Positions 1-19,501 of a stretch of DNA of 64,000 nucleotides are shown here, in pieces. Within the stretch, counting starts at the first letter, position 1, and each line of letters begins with the position of its first letter. The translations under genes were made by a program, and so were the position numbers. This stretch comes from Ciona intestinalis (Eukaryota > Chordata > Ascidiacea > Phlebobranchia > Cionidae), in assembly GCF_000224145.3 (NCBI RefSeq), contig NC_020168.2:5629294-5693293 (forward strand), read 5' to 3'. The notes below the pieces were generated by a model. The model saw only the letters and a list, made by a program, of their open reading frames with translations, was not told the DNA's origin and did no database searches.

Positions 1-22
1 GCAACAGTGCCATATATGAACT

Positions 23-165
23 AATGAAACTTGCCTTATCCTGGTGTGGCCAGAAAACAACATTTGATATAACACGACTGTTCTATTTCATGCACCTTGT
101 GCCAGCTTACGAGTTACCATTTATGTTACTTCGTGAAAAGATGTTTTTTGTCAATTTAATTCTTC
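23..165. mobile_element. SINE fragment in NALCN intron
   Basis: This stretch carries the tail half of a dispersed repeat seen many times in the window: a TTATCCTGGTGTGGCC-like start, then TTCTATTTCATGCACCTTGTG and CTTACGAGTTACCA. Better copies lie at 7228-7525, 12853-13130 and 22460-22760. It sits in the intron just upstream of the first visible NALCN exon. No tRNA-like head is present in this copy. Confidence 0.7.
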
Positions 166-193
166 CATTTTATCCAAACAATTTTCTACCAAG

Positions 194-8217
<8,024 letters not shown>

Positions 8218-8858
8218 GAATTTATGTTTTATAAACCGTGTGTATAATGGATGCATTAATATGGTAGGGCGGGGAAAGATGGGACACCTTTCGTACAGTT
8301 TGTTTGCGTATTACTATCAGTGTAGTATATTGTGAGTAAAATGTGTACTAAGTGTTCACACAAGTCGCAGAAATGGCGTCAAAATGATTATTGCTGTATT
8401 CTTGCATAGTCCGCTGTTACTATAAATAGATTTTAGTGTTACCTGATGTCAATTCACTGCTTAAGGTTATAGTACTGTGGGGAAAGATGGGACACCTTCA
8501 GTACATTATTCCTAAACATTCTCATCGTGTTTTAAACAATTAACAACGGTCTATGGAAGTCGTACGGCTTTATAATTCTTTGAATGTTCTTTGTTTACTA
8601 TACCAAATAACGAGAAAACAGAATTAAAAGATTTTCCGTCTTTCCCATCCTACTATATAGTGGTGTACCATCTTACAATGTCAAAGGTCGTGTTAAATCA
8701 ACGGAGCGAAAAGAAAACAACAGTCGTTTTAATACGCTGAGCTAACTGTCAAGCTGGTGAAGTTTCCTCAGTATAAGATGTGCGCATGTTATTGACCAAT
8801 ACCACATGACCACTCAAAAATGATAGGCCTATATCAAATGACGAGTAAAACACATAAA
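8218..8858. other. NALCN 3' UTR and flank with two MITE copies
   Basis: No gene. The stretch contains a MITE left end at 8259-8305 (GGTAGGGCGGGGAAAGATGG), unique sequence 8341-8456 that recurs inverted at 11484-11590, and a near full-length MITE at 8468-8658. Confidence 0.7.
8468..8658. mobile_element. MITE, near full length
   Basis: The ends are TACTGTGGGGAAAGATGGGAC and GTCTTTCCCATCCTACTATA, in inverted orientation. The interior carries GTGTTTTAAACAATTAACAAC and TAATTCTTTGAATGTTCTTTG. About 190 bp, the same size class as 48491-48682. Confidence 0.85.
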
Positions 8859-9000
8859 TATTCCTATATTACAACTCCCACCTTCAGATGACCCTCTTAT
8901 ACAAAAAAGTCTGAATGAATTAAAACTTGGGGCTGTGTTTAAATATCAGACCAACCAATATCAAGACTCACCAATGGTATCGCTTGCAAGTTGTACTTTT
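8859..9000 (+). pseudogene. Fragment of an IRF association domain, inverted copy of the gene at 15083-18082
   Basis: Translating + gives the equivalent of LPPSDDPLIQKSLNELKLGVVFKYQT from the IRF-like gene, and the DNA matches the reverse complement of about 15430-15570 at roughly nine bases in ten. Homology stops near 9000; the rest of the domain is missing and the next homologous block is the ceramide synthase 3' flank (from ~9060). It is a relic of duplication or an assembly fragment, not a gene. Confidence 0.75.
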
Positions 9001-9297
9001 GTAAACTTATTTCATACTTTTGAAAAAATTATGGTGCTCACCACGTTGCTTCCCCTTAAAATAAAGTCTCACACAGCAAATATCTTTATAAACTAAGACA
9101 TAGTACATGGGCTAGAAGACGATTTTTTTTCTATTCCAAAACAACAAAAACAAACATGTTTTAGCATTGGTCACGGTTACATTTTATTGTACAGATTCAC
9201 TTATACGAATATGTTAATTCGATGTCACTACCGAACTAAACAGCAACAAATTAGTTATTACATAAGAAATGTCTAATTGGATTATTGCAGAGGAACT

Positions 9298-9747
9298 TTA
9301 TTCACCTTCAACGTCACTTCTGGAGTCTTCGGCATGTTCTCCCATAAGAACTTTTTTCACGATGGCAAATATAGTTTGTGCCCAAAATAAATGAAGAATC
9401 TGCAGCAGCAGAAGAAATGCTACCGATAAAATATGAGACGGGCACATTCTGGCGAAAGGGATACTAAACGAAGCGGCTCTTATAACGTGAAAAGGGAAAA
9501 TGCACAGTCTCGTTGCGCAAAACGCTACAACGAAACAAATAAAGCCAATGTCTGCCAGAACTCGACGCTTAAGGTAATTAAAGCACTTGCAACCTTCAAG
9601 AAACACGTCTGCTACGTCGTGACTAATCATAACCAAAGAACCTATTCGCATGCTGTTGTTTACATAAGACAGAGACAACAAAGCAACAGTAGCAAGATGA
9701 TGTATAACTTGTTCTTTGAAATCTAACCTACGGACATCGTGCAGTGC
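9298..9747 (-). CDS. Ceramide synthase, C-terminal part only (cut by the gap)
   Basis: This is the TLC (TRAM-LAG1-CLN8) domain C-terminal half of a ceramide synthase, which N-acylates sphingoid bases in the ER. The frame is open from the gap edge to TGA-free stop TAA at 9298-9300. It shows the Lag1 signature with the catalytic histidine pair: DFKEQVIHHLATV and, later, GSLVMISHDVADVFLEG. Further transmembrane stretches follow (DIGFICFVVAFC, HILSVAFLLLLQILHLFW) and it ends in an acidic tail with SRSDVEGE, as in vertebrate CERS proteins. It is an inverted near-copy of 14018-14452, but is intact where that copy is frameshifted (the run RAASFSIPFARM). There are no introns. The N-terminal half would lie in the N gap. 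It could be the other haplotype of the same locus. Confidence 0.8.
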   Translation of the reverse strand, partial: ALHDVRRLDFKEQVIHHLATVALLSLSYVNNSMRIGSLVMISHDVADVFLEGCKCFNYLKRRVLADIGFICFVVAFCATRLCIFPFHVIRAASFSIPFARMCPSHILSVAFLLLLQILHLFWAQTIFAIVKKVLMGEHAEDSRSDVEGE

Positions 9748-9802
9748 NGTTANNNNNNNNNNNNNNNNNNNNNNNNNNNNNNNNNNNNNNNNNNNNNNNN
9801 NN
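9748..9802. other. Assembly gap
   Basis: One ambiguous base at 9748 is followed by exactly 50 Ns from 9753 to 9802, the usual arbitrary filler. Order and orientation across this point should be treated as uncertain. Confidence 0.98.
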
Positions 9803-11483
9803 TATTAAATAATTAACCATATGCTGCTGCAATAAACGAGTGGATTCCACTTTTTTAATACCAGTGACGTCGCTTGTGTTTTACATAATGGTGGGCGGAA
9901 ATAGGGGTTTCTCAAGCGTTGATAATTAATTACCTGCTCGTTTTCTGCAGTCAGCGTACGAGTTATATGCTACAACGGATTATTTAACTACGAGCTAGCC
10001 ACAAACTGCGGAAAGTTACGCACGACTTACTTTGATAAAACTGTGACAGTACTGCTGTCAGCATCTGTTCAAATTCTGCCTATAAAAACATTACTGCTGT
10101 AAACCGTGCCGCGCTGTTGCACTATAACCCGTATAGGCTGCAGTACTACTACTTAGTAATCTGATACGATTCTGACGCTGCTTGGGTTTCGTGGAAGTTC
10201 TACTATACCGCTCAGTTGTGTAGCATAGCACTTAAACCTTCAGGCTTGATACTTAAGCTATGGTACTCAAGAAAATGCGGGCACTTCAAGCTATTTCCGC
10301 TGGGACGCACATTCGCACTTTCCTGGAATAAATATGACATCACAACTCGCGGTTTTCCAGAAATTGAATTGATGTTTCGTAGTAATGGTATATATATATG
10401 AGAAGTTTCCATTCGCTGTATTTTAATTCTCTTACTACGTTATGGCTGGCGGACTGAAAGGGCCTAAACACACTCAAATGTACATCGCTTTAATAGATAG
10501 AGTGTGTTTTTCTAATTCCAACGACACCTTACTTGTTTTAACCGGTTCTGTATAACCAAAGATATTCCAGCTCAAACACCGTGAAATTCATAAAACTGAT
10601 TTGAAAGTTGCGTGGCGAAAAAATTGAGAAGTGTACTACCCACGTGACAAATCACGCCACAAAATTGTTGAAGCGTGGCCACTCTCATTCAGAAACACTG
10701 AAAAAGGCGAGAGGCAGTGTTTGTTTTTAGCGAAATACGAGAGAACAAAAAAACGCAAAAAAGCACAAAAAATACGCAAGTTTCGCTTTTACCATAGACA
10801 TCTTAACAATAATTATTGTTAAGATGTCTATGCTTTTACGAATAAATCAGTCACGTGACTAGTACGTTCCTACGTCACAATCACAAAGCTCGTGGTAAAA
10901 AAAGGATAGCGCTAGAGATCACTGTTTGAGGACGAATATCTACGCCTATATTGGACCAATTTTAATAAGCAAAGTATTTTTGAAATCAATAAAACGGTCG
11001 CTTTATGAATTTACCATAAAAAATAAAAGTGACGTGGGATGTGTTTACGCACTTTAAGATTTACAAATTGATTCGTCACAGCTATAAAAACCTTGGTTTT
11101 GATTTAAACAAACTCACTTTTAACGTTGCCAATCCAAAGCTGCTTCGGCGACTGTCACTCAGGCATTTTCATTTGTGAGCGAGATAACATTAATATGAAT
11201 TGAACACAAGACTTTGGTCTGTAGAGTGAATCAAATAATTCAAACTTTTAAAATATTTATTTTTAAAATAGCCAGCTTTACATTTTTTCCAAAACGCGAC
11301 AAACCAAAAGAACCGCTTCCTCTTAACATACACAAAATTGGAGTTGATTGGTTAATGGCTCGGCGACGGTGAAAAATCGTGCCGTAAAAAACGCTTATTG
11401 AATTTTGTGCAGGTTCCAGGCAAAATGTTGTCTGTTTAAAAAATGAGTTTCCAAGTTTTCTGATAGGAACTATTAAGCAGTAA
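9803..11483. other. Spacer between inverted copies, no gene seen
   Basis: The first ~43 bases (TTAACCATATGCTGCTGCAA and neighbours) recur inverted at 12437-12480. The rest holds the palindromic element at 10633-10865 and otherwise unrecognised AT-rich sequence. The short open frames have no family resemblance and I do not call a gene. Confidence 0.6.
10633..10865. repeat. Inverted-repeat element containing a perfect 40 bp palindrome
   Basis: The outer ends GTACTACCCACGTGAC (10633) and the reverse complement of GTCACGTGACTAGTAC (10850-10865) pair with about three mismatches. Inside, 10793-10832 is a spacer-free perfect palindrome: the arm CATAGACATCTTAACAATAA is followed at once by its reverse complement. 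This looks like a small foldback or MITE-type element, but I recognise no family. Confidence 0.7.
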
Positions 11484-12435
11484 CTTGACATCAGGTAACA
11501 CTAAAATCTATTTATAGTAACAGCGGATTATGCAAAAATACAGCAATAATCATTTTGACGCAATTTTTGCGACTTGTGTGAACACTTGAATGAATGAATG
11601 TAACTTACTTTATCCTCGCGTGGCCGGAAAACGACAGTCGTTATCACACGGGTTTAACACCTCGTGCCAGCTTACGAGTTGCCATGTATGTTACTTTGTG
11701 GGTGATTACACTTTATACACACATTTTACTCACAATATACTACACTGATAAGAACACGCAAACAAACTGTACGAAAGGTGTCTCATCTTTCCCCGCCCTA
11801 CCATATTAATGCATCCATTATACACACGGTTTATAAAACATAAATTCTTAATCGTTGTCGAAACGATCCCACCACTGGTCAAATTCTGTGGACAACGACT
11901 TTGAGCTGCTTTTATCTTCGTAACTACTTCCATCTGTCCCTTCATCAGATAAAGAAGATCCATCCACCAATAAAGAAGGTTTAGTTGTAGTTGGCCCTCC
12001 TGTTGAGGGGGTTGCGAACAGAGATATTAGAAACTGAATAGCAAAAAAAGAAACAAAGCGGTTCACTTTTATTAAAACAAATTATAGTAGTGTGTCATAC
12101 GACAACAAGTTAAGTATGACAATGTCTAAATTCAGAAAAAAAGGGACCCGGAAACATTTTTATTCTTCGTGGTAGCGGTACAGTACAGCACGCCACTGGA
12201 TCTTATATTTAGGCCTGAGTTAGCTTGCATATACCTGACACCCAGAATGCTAAAGCCCATTAGTGACCACTGAGTTGGAGCAATATCCGTGTTTTGTTCA
12301 AAGCCACATATACGCCGTCAATAGTATCACTATACAGCATGGAATCCGCTTTCTTTTGGTTAAGATGCAACGCCTGACCACTAAGCCACGGTGCAAGATA
12401 TTTTCAGGTTAAAAACTTACCTGGCACGAAAGATG
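11484..12435 (-). pseudogene. Inverted partial copy of the NALCN 3' end
   Basis: The last NALCN exon is repeated at 11848-11999 on the minus strand. It is preceded by the last intron with its SINE (12163-12395) and the final 15 bases of the penultimate exon (12421-12435), where homology breaks inside the exon. The protein of the last exon differs by only a few residues and still ends WWDRFDND. A separate SINE fragment (11593-11720) is inserted in the 3' flank relative to the other copy. It cannot make a channel. Either an allele misplaced by assembly or a recent partial duplication. Confidence 0.85.
11593..11720. mobile_element. SINE tail fragment
   Basis: TGAATGAATGTAACTTAC, TATCCTCGCGTGGCCGGAAAA, CACCTCGTGCCAGCTTACGAG and TTTGTGGGTGATTAC form the consensus tail of the first SINE family. 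It is absent from the matching site at about 8340, so it marks an insertion difference between the two inverted copies. Confidence 0.75.
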
Positions 12436-13421
12436 AATCAACTCGTTTATTGCAGCAGCATATGGTTAATTATTTAATATCCGCTAGTAGGTAATTTGTA
12501 AACAGTTGGAACTGTTTCATATTACAGCGAATTATTCACTAACAAACGGAAGCGTAGATCGTTAATATGCATTCAATATTTCTCGTCGTGCATTGCGACA
12601 GAAACCATTCACATTGTCGCATTAGCAGCCTGCATCGAGGATTAGAAAGTATGCAAGCTAGATATACTGCTGTCGAGTTAGACCTGCCAAAACAACAATG
12701 GATTGCAGTTGAATGCTCGTATGGTTTGAGTATTATCCTAGGAGTGTTTTTTTTTCACGCACCGCGCGTATTTATTTTCGCGCGTGTGGCTCACATGATG
12801 CATACCCATCCTACGATTCTGTGGACCCAATGCAATTAGGAAATTGCCGGTTGAATGAATAAATGAATATAACTTACTTTATCACACGGGTTTAACACCT
12901 CGTGCCACCTTACGAGTTACCGATTATTTGGGGGGGGGGGGGGGATTTTTTCATTTTTTATATGTATGGCTGATAATTTGGACAACCCAGTAGTGACCAC
13001 TGGGTTGGAGCAATTGCTGTCCAGTGGCTTGCCCAAAGACACAAACGCCCACAATGGTAGCAGCCTTGAACCTATTACCTTTGGTTTCCAGACAGGCGCG
13101 CTAACCACTATGCCACGGCGCCGGTTACATTCTATTGGGCGTGGTTGGTCTTCTCTATTCACAGTTTCAGCTATTGACACTCTATACTGTACCAGTGCTG
13201 ATTTTAATATAGCTTGGTTGTGAGGATCAATTTTAATGCAGTTTAGTAAAGCTAAGTAAACCGCCCTAAAAGTCAATTTTACACCATGAAAAACTAAGCT
13301 GCTGTTGAAATACCAAACTCAGCAGGGTTAAGTCGGCTTATTAACGGTTTTATAGGGACACACTTTCACTCCTACTAAATCTAACTATTCCCTTCCAGTG
13401 CAGTCAGTTACTGTTAAGATT
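12436..13421. other. Intergenic stretch with SINE and poly-G
   Basis: 12437-12480 repeats 9803-9845 in inverted orientation. 12853-13130 is a SINE. A run of G follows 12928. From 13250 to 13421 there is nothing recognisable except an acceptor-like CCTTCCAG at 13391-13398 before the ceramide synthase start. Confidence 0.6.
12853..13130 (-). mobile_element. SINE, minus orientation
   Basis: The tRNA-like head is at the right end: the reverse complement reads GGCATAGTGGTTAGCGCGCC (A-box) and later AATAGGTTCAAGGCTGC (B-box GGTTCAA). The middle (CACTGGGTTGGAGCAATTGC) and the tail at the left (CACCTCGTGCCACCTTACGAG) match the family. A poly-G slippage tract interrupts the body near 12930. Confidence 0.8.
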
Positions 13422-14452
13422 ATGGATTTGTTCAGTCGTGGTTATAATTGGTTTTGGAACGAACGTTTCTGGCTGCCAGAAAACTACACGTTCAAAGATA
13501 TTGAAAACCATAACAGCGAAACGAATATGCCAATCCGAATGCGTGTACATTTCCCACTCGCTGTAGTTGTGATGCTATTTCTGCGTTTTCTCCATTACCG
13601 AATTGTGGGCTTCCTATGCAAGATAAATGGCGTCGTTGATAATCGACCGACTGTAAAAAATGTGCCAGAGCTGCATGCTTGTTACAGATTTACTAAGCGG
13701 CCATCGGAAAGCCAGATTGATGCACTTACAAAGCGGGTTGATATGTCGCAGAGACAAATCTACGTTTGGTTTCAAAATCGTCGTAGTTTGGATAAACCAC
13801 GGTTGCTACAGAAAATCAAGGAGGGCAGTTGCCGGTGCCTTTTTTATGCCTTTATTTCCTGCTTTGGTTTTTGGACTTTATGGTCAGCGCCTTGGCTATG
13901 GGATGTATCTTACTGCTGGAAGGATTTTCCACTACAGACGATGCAGACCTCTGTAGTTATGTAATACTTGGTTGAGCTCAGTTTTTACACTTGTCTGCTA
14001 GTAACTGCACTGCATGATGTCCGTAGGTTAGATTTCAAAGAACAAGTTATACATCATCTTGCTACCGTTGCTTTGTTGTCTATGTCTTACGTAAGCAACT
14101 GCATGCGGATAGGTTCTTTGGTTATGATTAGTCACGACGTAGCAGACGTGTTTCTTGAAGGTTGCAAGTGCTTTAATTACCTTAAGCGTCGAGTTCTGGC
14201 AGACATTGGCTTTATTTGTTTCGTTGTAGCGTTTTGCGCAACGAGACTGTGCATTTTCCCTTTTCACGTTATAAGAGCGTCGTTTTAGTCCCTTTCGCCA
14301 GAATGTGCCCGTCTCATATTTTATTGATAGCATTTCTTCTGCTGCTGCAGATTCTTCATCTATTTTGGGCACAAACTATATTTGCCATCGTGAAAAAAGT
14401 TCTTATGGGAGAACATGCCGAAGACTCCAGAAGTGACGTTGAAAGTGAATAA
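13422..14452 (+). pseudogene. Intronless ceramide synthase with homeobox-like domain, broken
   Basis: The whole family order is visible in one exon: an N-terminal FWNERFWLPENYTF, a first membrane span (FPLAVVVMLFLRFL), a homeobox-like segment (YRFTKRPSESQID to QRQIYVWFQNRR, as in CERS2-6), then SAPWLWDVSYCWKDFP and the TLC domain with HHLATVALLSMSY and HDVADVFLEG, and an acidic SRSDVESE tail. Vertebrate relatives are ~350-400 aa; this copy would be ~343. Two breaks are seen: an in-frame TAA at 13962-13964, where the family has an aromatic residue, and a 4-nt loss near 14275-14285 that shifts frame, relative to the intact copy at 9298-9747. The absence of introns suggests retroposition, but no poly-A tail or target duplication is evident; AATAAA lies at 14558. 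ATG 13422 fits the family N-terminus. It may be a pseudogene or an allele with sequence errors. Confidence 0.85.
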
Positions 14453-14781
14453 AGTTCCTCTGCAATTCCAATGACATTTCTTATGTAATAACTAATTTGT
14501 TGCAGTTTAGTTTAGTAGTGACATCGAATTTACATATCCGTATAAGTGAAACTGTACAATAAAATGTAACCGTGACCAAAGTTTAAACATGTTTGTTTTT
14601 GTTGTTTTGGAATGGAAAAAATCTGTCTTCTTGCCTGTATGTACTATGTCTTAGTTTAAAAACCATTTGCTGTGTAAGACTTGTGTTTTAAAACGACTGC
14701 CAGCACCATAAAATTTCAAGTTCATAAAAACACTAACTATACAAGCAGTTAAGCAAAGATTATAAGCAAGAATAATACATA

Positions 14782-14888
14782 TTACTGTGAAGTAAGATGG
14801 TTTTATAATTTGTTAAATGTTGCTTGTTTGCTACCAAGTGGGACGAGCAAAAATGAAGGTGTGTCCCATCTTTCCCCATCCTACTATA
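14782..14888. mobile_element. MITE, internally deleted
   Basis: The left end TTACTGTGAAGTAAGATGG and right end GTGTCCCATCTTTCCCCATCCTACTATA are inverted termini of the family, only ~107 bp apart. It lies between the broken ceramide synthase and the IRF-like gene. Confidence 0.7.
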
Positions 14889-15082
14889 ACACAAAAAAGT
14901 ATACAAGGAATAAAACGTGCGAGTAGGGACTTACACAAATGTAATAATAACATTATTTGTCTCTTGGGTTACAACAACAAAGGTTGTACTATACAAAATC
15001 TAGAAGGCTGAATGAACGATACAAGCACAGCTGCATCAAAAGGGAAAACAGTTTGTACAAAACAAGTAAGCGTTATAGGGTT

Positions 15083-18082
15083 TTAATTGTGACCATAACT
15101 ATATTGCATTTTACTGTAAAGGTGTTTCATTTGGTTGTACATATTGTCCAGTGATGTTTCCATGCTTATTGACGAAGCCTCGTTACAAAATACTTCACAC
15201 AAATTTTCAGACAGGGATGGTGTAAGAGTGACAGAAATGAGATTATTTTTTGACCCAACCAAACAAATTGTTTTCATTGGTTTTAATCGTTTACCCGCCC
15301 TGACCTGTTCTTGCATGCAGTTTAAACGTTCTACATAGCAAAATATAGGCTCATACGAAAAAGGAGAGCTCCGTTTTATGGAAACAAGGTCGTCATTAAA
15401 CCTAACAGAATAAACCTTCAGTATTGTCAGCCTTGCAAGCCATATCATTGGTGGGCATTGGTATTGGCTGGTTTGATATTTAAACACAACCCCAAGTTTT
15501 AATTCATTCAGACTTTTTTGTATAAGAGGGTCATCTGAAGGTGGGAGTTGTAAAGTAGGAATATTTAATATATCATGCAGTTGCATTTCATTAGCAATTG
15601 CAAGTTGCTCATCTGTATTGCCATGTGAGAGACGAATGCCTTGTCTTATATCAGCAGTTACTTCTTTAACTATAGTTTGTTTGTATCTAACTGTGATGTT
15701 GAAACATGACAACTGGACAGCTGTGTGAAAACACGTATTAGTTTGTGACTACTTTCCATTATAAACTGTAAATGTATTCAAGGTTATATATGGATGTATT
15801 TTTATCGAAGTAATAAATTTCATGTCAGGTAGTTAGAAAAGCTTCAACCCCAGAAAGCTAGTTTGATGCTAGATGCTAACTCGGTGGTCACTAAAAGATT
15901 TTTCTAAATTGTAAGCAACACAGCAAAGCAATTCCTCAAAAAGTTATATAAGTAGTAACTGGCAAGCAAGTACATGGTGTATAATTTACGACATTCATAT
16001 CTTATAATAGTCACTGTCATTGCCAATGCCAAGCACCTAAGACTCAATGAGTGGGATTCTTTTATTCATACATCCATTTTATTTGTTTAAAATTAGATAG
16101 ACATATAGATTTAACTTCTATGAAAACACAAGTTGTTGTGCTACCAAATATTTTATGTCAAAATAAAAAAAAGCCTGTTTATGTTTAACTCACGATTCAT
16201 GTTCAAGCTAGTAACCCACTGTTCAAAGGTTGGCAATTGGTCGTGTTCCCCTAAATGCACAGCTCCATTTCCATTATGTTCCATCTCATTGACTTGAATT
16301 GCTTCATCTTGAAAAAGTATTTAAACATTTCGTAAAATTTAGTTGCATTCCAATAATATGAATAAATGAAACTTGTTTATTCTTGTGTAGTGGGCAACAA
16401 CAGTCTGTATAACACAGTCCTTCTGTTTTCTTATGTGTTACCACATGTCAGCGGATGTAACTTTGCGGGTGATTTTTTAACAACTCAGTTACAGAGCAAT
16501 TTTTGTTTAGTGTCTTGCCCTAGGAAAAATACGCCAACAGTGGTGACGTGACAAAAAAAACTATATTCCATGAAACAGATCACATTGTATGCGCATGTTA
16601 AGTTAATGGTAAATAATTTTGGAAGTTTTTTTAAACTTTTTTGTTCAAAAAATAAAATATGTAAATGTAAACTTTTCATAACTTTTTTCATAACAAAGCA
16701 CAATGTTCAACTGACCTGCTGTTGCAGGGAGTTCATAATTATTTGCACTACAAATAGTTTGTTGCATGTTCAGTGCTGCCAATTCCCCAGGTAATGCTTC
16801 TTCTAATGATGTAGTTTGAAGGTTTACATTTTCAGGAGCAACACTCATACAGTTCTCTATGCTATCAAGCAGGTCTTGAAAATCTTTTTAAAAAAACAAA
16901 CAAATTTATAAGCAAATATAAAACAACACACTTTTTTCCAAGTGTTTTTTTGGTCCAGTTCTAAATATAAATTAAACTTACAATGTGTCTAACTCCTGTA
17001 ACCATACAGTTAGGCATAAACCCATGGTACCACATTGCGACTCTGTAACTCCTTTCGTTTCAAGTTTTACCTGTTGAGCTTACAGAACTGTTCGTTGTGC
17101 TGAGAGAAGATTCTGTTGAGGAACGTTTTTTCTGTTTTTGATCCTGTTTCACTTCTGCAATAAAATACAATTATCTATTTCTTAAAAACAGAGAGCACGT
17201 AAGAGCATGGAGAAGTAAGAATGAATAAGAGTTACTCATTTATCTTTGTGGGACAAGGGGCAACAGTACAACACAGGTGTTCTGTTTCATACACCATCTT
17301 CTTGTTTAAGTTACCACATATGTAACTTTGTAGGTTAAGTTTTTCTGCTATTTTTGTAATTTATCCATGAGAACTATTGGGTTACAACAGTTGTCGTTAG
17401 GAGTGAAAACCAAGAAACTTTTGGCAAGAGGACACTGGACATGACATGAATTCGTTCAATATTAAAATTTTATTAGTTGCTGGTATGCCAAAACAGCAGG
17501 AACTACAGTAATAGACACTTAGTACTTACGTTTTATTTCTGCTTTCGTTCGAAATCGATATATCAATCGATTACCAGTCTGTTGGTTTTGTATTGGTTTA
17601 AGTTTTTCAAAATCATGCGTCTTGTTAATTAAATTACGAAAGTTGCTTTTAAGGGAAACATAATCAACAGGATCTTTCAATGTCTCTCTGTGTTTTGCCC
17701 ATCCCTAAAAAGATCTTTTTTAGACATTATTAAAAACACTTATGTGCTATACAAACAGTTCCCATTATAAATTACAATACTAAAAAATCTTTTTTGTAAT
17801 TTATTAAAAATTAAACCTCTAATCTCTATTTTATTGTCACAGAAATGGTAAAACTGGTTGCCATTTTACAGCAAATAAACTTTTTATACTTACCACAAAT
17901 ACTTCAAAGCCTTTTTCCCAGTTATAACTGCCCTTGTTCATCCATAAAATATGGAATATTGCTTTTTGTTTGTCATCCCACTTTAAAACGTCGCCATATG
18001 TCTCATTATTAAGACATTTTAATATCCATTCTTTTAAATTAAGTTCTTGCTCTTCCTCAATGGCCGAAATCGTGGATGCCAT
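15083..18082 (-). CDS. IRF-like transcription factor A (6 coding exons)
   Basis: Interferon regulatory factors bind GAAA-repeat DNA through a tryptophan-pentad winged helix and dimerise through a C-terminal association (IAD, SMAD-like) domain. Coding exons in order are 18082-17894, 17704-17530, 17154-17071, 16883-16716, 16307-16194 and 15720-15083, total 455 aa. The DNA-binding domain (residues ~15-120) has all five Trp: LKEW, LKWDD, ILWMN, YNWEK and GWAKH, then the recognition-helix region SNFRNLINKTHDF and strand NRLIYRFRTK. The ~120-residue middle is acidic and Ser/Gln rich. The last exon is the IAD (ITVRYKQ, QGIRLSHGN, LNELKLGVVF, ICLVGSKNNLISVT). ATG 18082 is chosen because MASTIS leads directly into the domain. 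Exon plan and phases equal those of the gene at 19502-21810, so they are tandem duplicates. I cannot assign a vertebrate IRF orthologue. Confidence 0.9.
16357..16480. mobile_element. SINE tail fragment in IRF-like gene A intron
   Basis: Degraded copy: GAATAAATGAAACTTGTTTATTC, GTCCTTCTGTTTTC, GTTACCACATGT and GTAACTTTGCGGGTGATT follow the family tail in order. Confidence 0.5.
17222..17345. mobile_element. SINE tail fragment in IRF-like gene A intron
   Basis: GAATAAGAGTTACTCATTTATC, GGTGTTCTGTTTCATACACC, GTTACCACATATGTAACTTTG in family order, without a head. Confidence 0.55.
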
Positions 18083-19501
18083 TCTCTTGCCGGAACGTCT
18101 TACACAAGTCAACGATATACTTTGGGGGATTGGGCTATAATAGTATTTTAAAGGGACCAAAAGCGGAACTTCGCTTGGAAATTACCTGTATAGCTACGAT
18201 TACAAAAGCAAGGTAAACTTTCCAACCCTTGGTAAATATCCTGGTTTTCTCCTCGGGAGTTCCCCGTAGGCTGAACACGAATCTCAGTGCTGCACGAACA
18301 TTATTGTGAACGAGTGTAAAAACGACAGTCCTTAGAACAAGATTGTTCTGTTTTATACACTACGTGCTTGCTTACATAACGAGTTATGAGTGTTCTATGG
18401 TTATATCAACGCTTTTATATATACAAGGTGATCCGTAGTACAATAGCGTTGATGAAATAAAACAGTGTTGCAGTATGAATGTTTACAAAATCTTTTCTTG
18501 TTGTAAGTTCCCTAGTTTTACCAATGGACTTCGATAGATATTAAATATTTGCCTTTTTGTTTTTCTTTGTCAGAGCGGTTACAATTCTTGAAAATATGTG
18601 CTTTTTAAAACTATTGTGATAGTTAAACCTTTTCTTAACATTAAGTTTTATGTACCTGTTGAACCAATACAGCCTTGTTAACCCGTAACTCTTACCACTG
18701 TTGCAAGTGGTAAAGAATTTTTTTTAAATTTTAGTATTATCGCACACATCGGTCGTAAGTCTCCAGTCTTCAACCATTTACTGGTAGTTTCGCAGCAAAA
18801 ATATAGATTGATTAATACAATGAAGAGAAAGAAGTTTAATATCAACACGACAGTTTTCAAAACATGATTTGGGTAAAACATAATTGAGGAAAACTGTCAA
18901 TTAAATATAGTAGCTGCTTAAAAAAACATTTTTTGTAACAAAACTTTGTTACCTAGTTATATCGTTTGGGTGCTGGTTTCGTGCTGTAACCATTTACACA
19001 GTTTGAAGACTACATTATGATTATATATGATGTTTATTTTTTTAAGTCCTTTTGAATGAATAAAACTAAAAAGTCTAAAAACAGAAGTATAATTTAAAAA
19101 AATCCCATTACAGGTCTTTACTACAAGTTAAAAAACGATTACTTTTCTATTATTCACACAAAGAATAAATTTTAAAACATGCAATACTACTCATAGTTAT
19201 GTGTTATTAATCAAGGTCAAAATACAGGCATCGGTGCTAATAAAGGTAACTAATGAAAATGGGTGGCTAGATACTAGAATTTTAATTTTGTTCGAAAATA
19301 GTTTGACCAGTGTTTATTATTAATGCCACAGAAATTGTTTATTTTTTGCAGCACTGATAAAGACAACATGGTCATATTATCTTCCAAACAAAAATTAAAA
19401 ATCTAATAGTTAATTTCAACCTCCAATTTGCATTTTTGGAATTACTTTATGTAATTTGTTTTTGACATCAATAAACATGCTCCACTTGTTTAGATGATGT
19501 T
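18083..19501. other. Intergenic between the two IRF-like genes
   Basis: It holds the 5' flank of gene A and the 3' flank of gene B. A decayed SINE tail lies near 18310-18400 (TTGTTCTGTTTTATACACTACG). Otherwise AT-rich with no gene seen. Confidence 0.6.

Noticed and set aside
9433-9726. Open frame on + over the ceramide synthase fragment
   Set aside because: It is the antisense shadow of the real minus-strand coding sequence.
12567-12839. Open frame of 90 codons starting MHSIFLVVHCDRN
   Set aside because: No family resemblance, no splice partners, and it lies in rearranged repeat-bearing sequence.
12928-12946. Poly-G tract as G-quadruplex control site
   Set aside because: It is a single run inside a SINE and best explained by slippage or sequencing.
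18083-18160. N-terminal extension MVPLKYYYSP on IRF-like gene A
   Set aside because: In frame but before the family start; the sister gene begins at the equivalent of ATG 18082.
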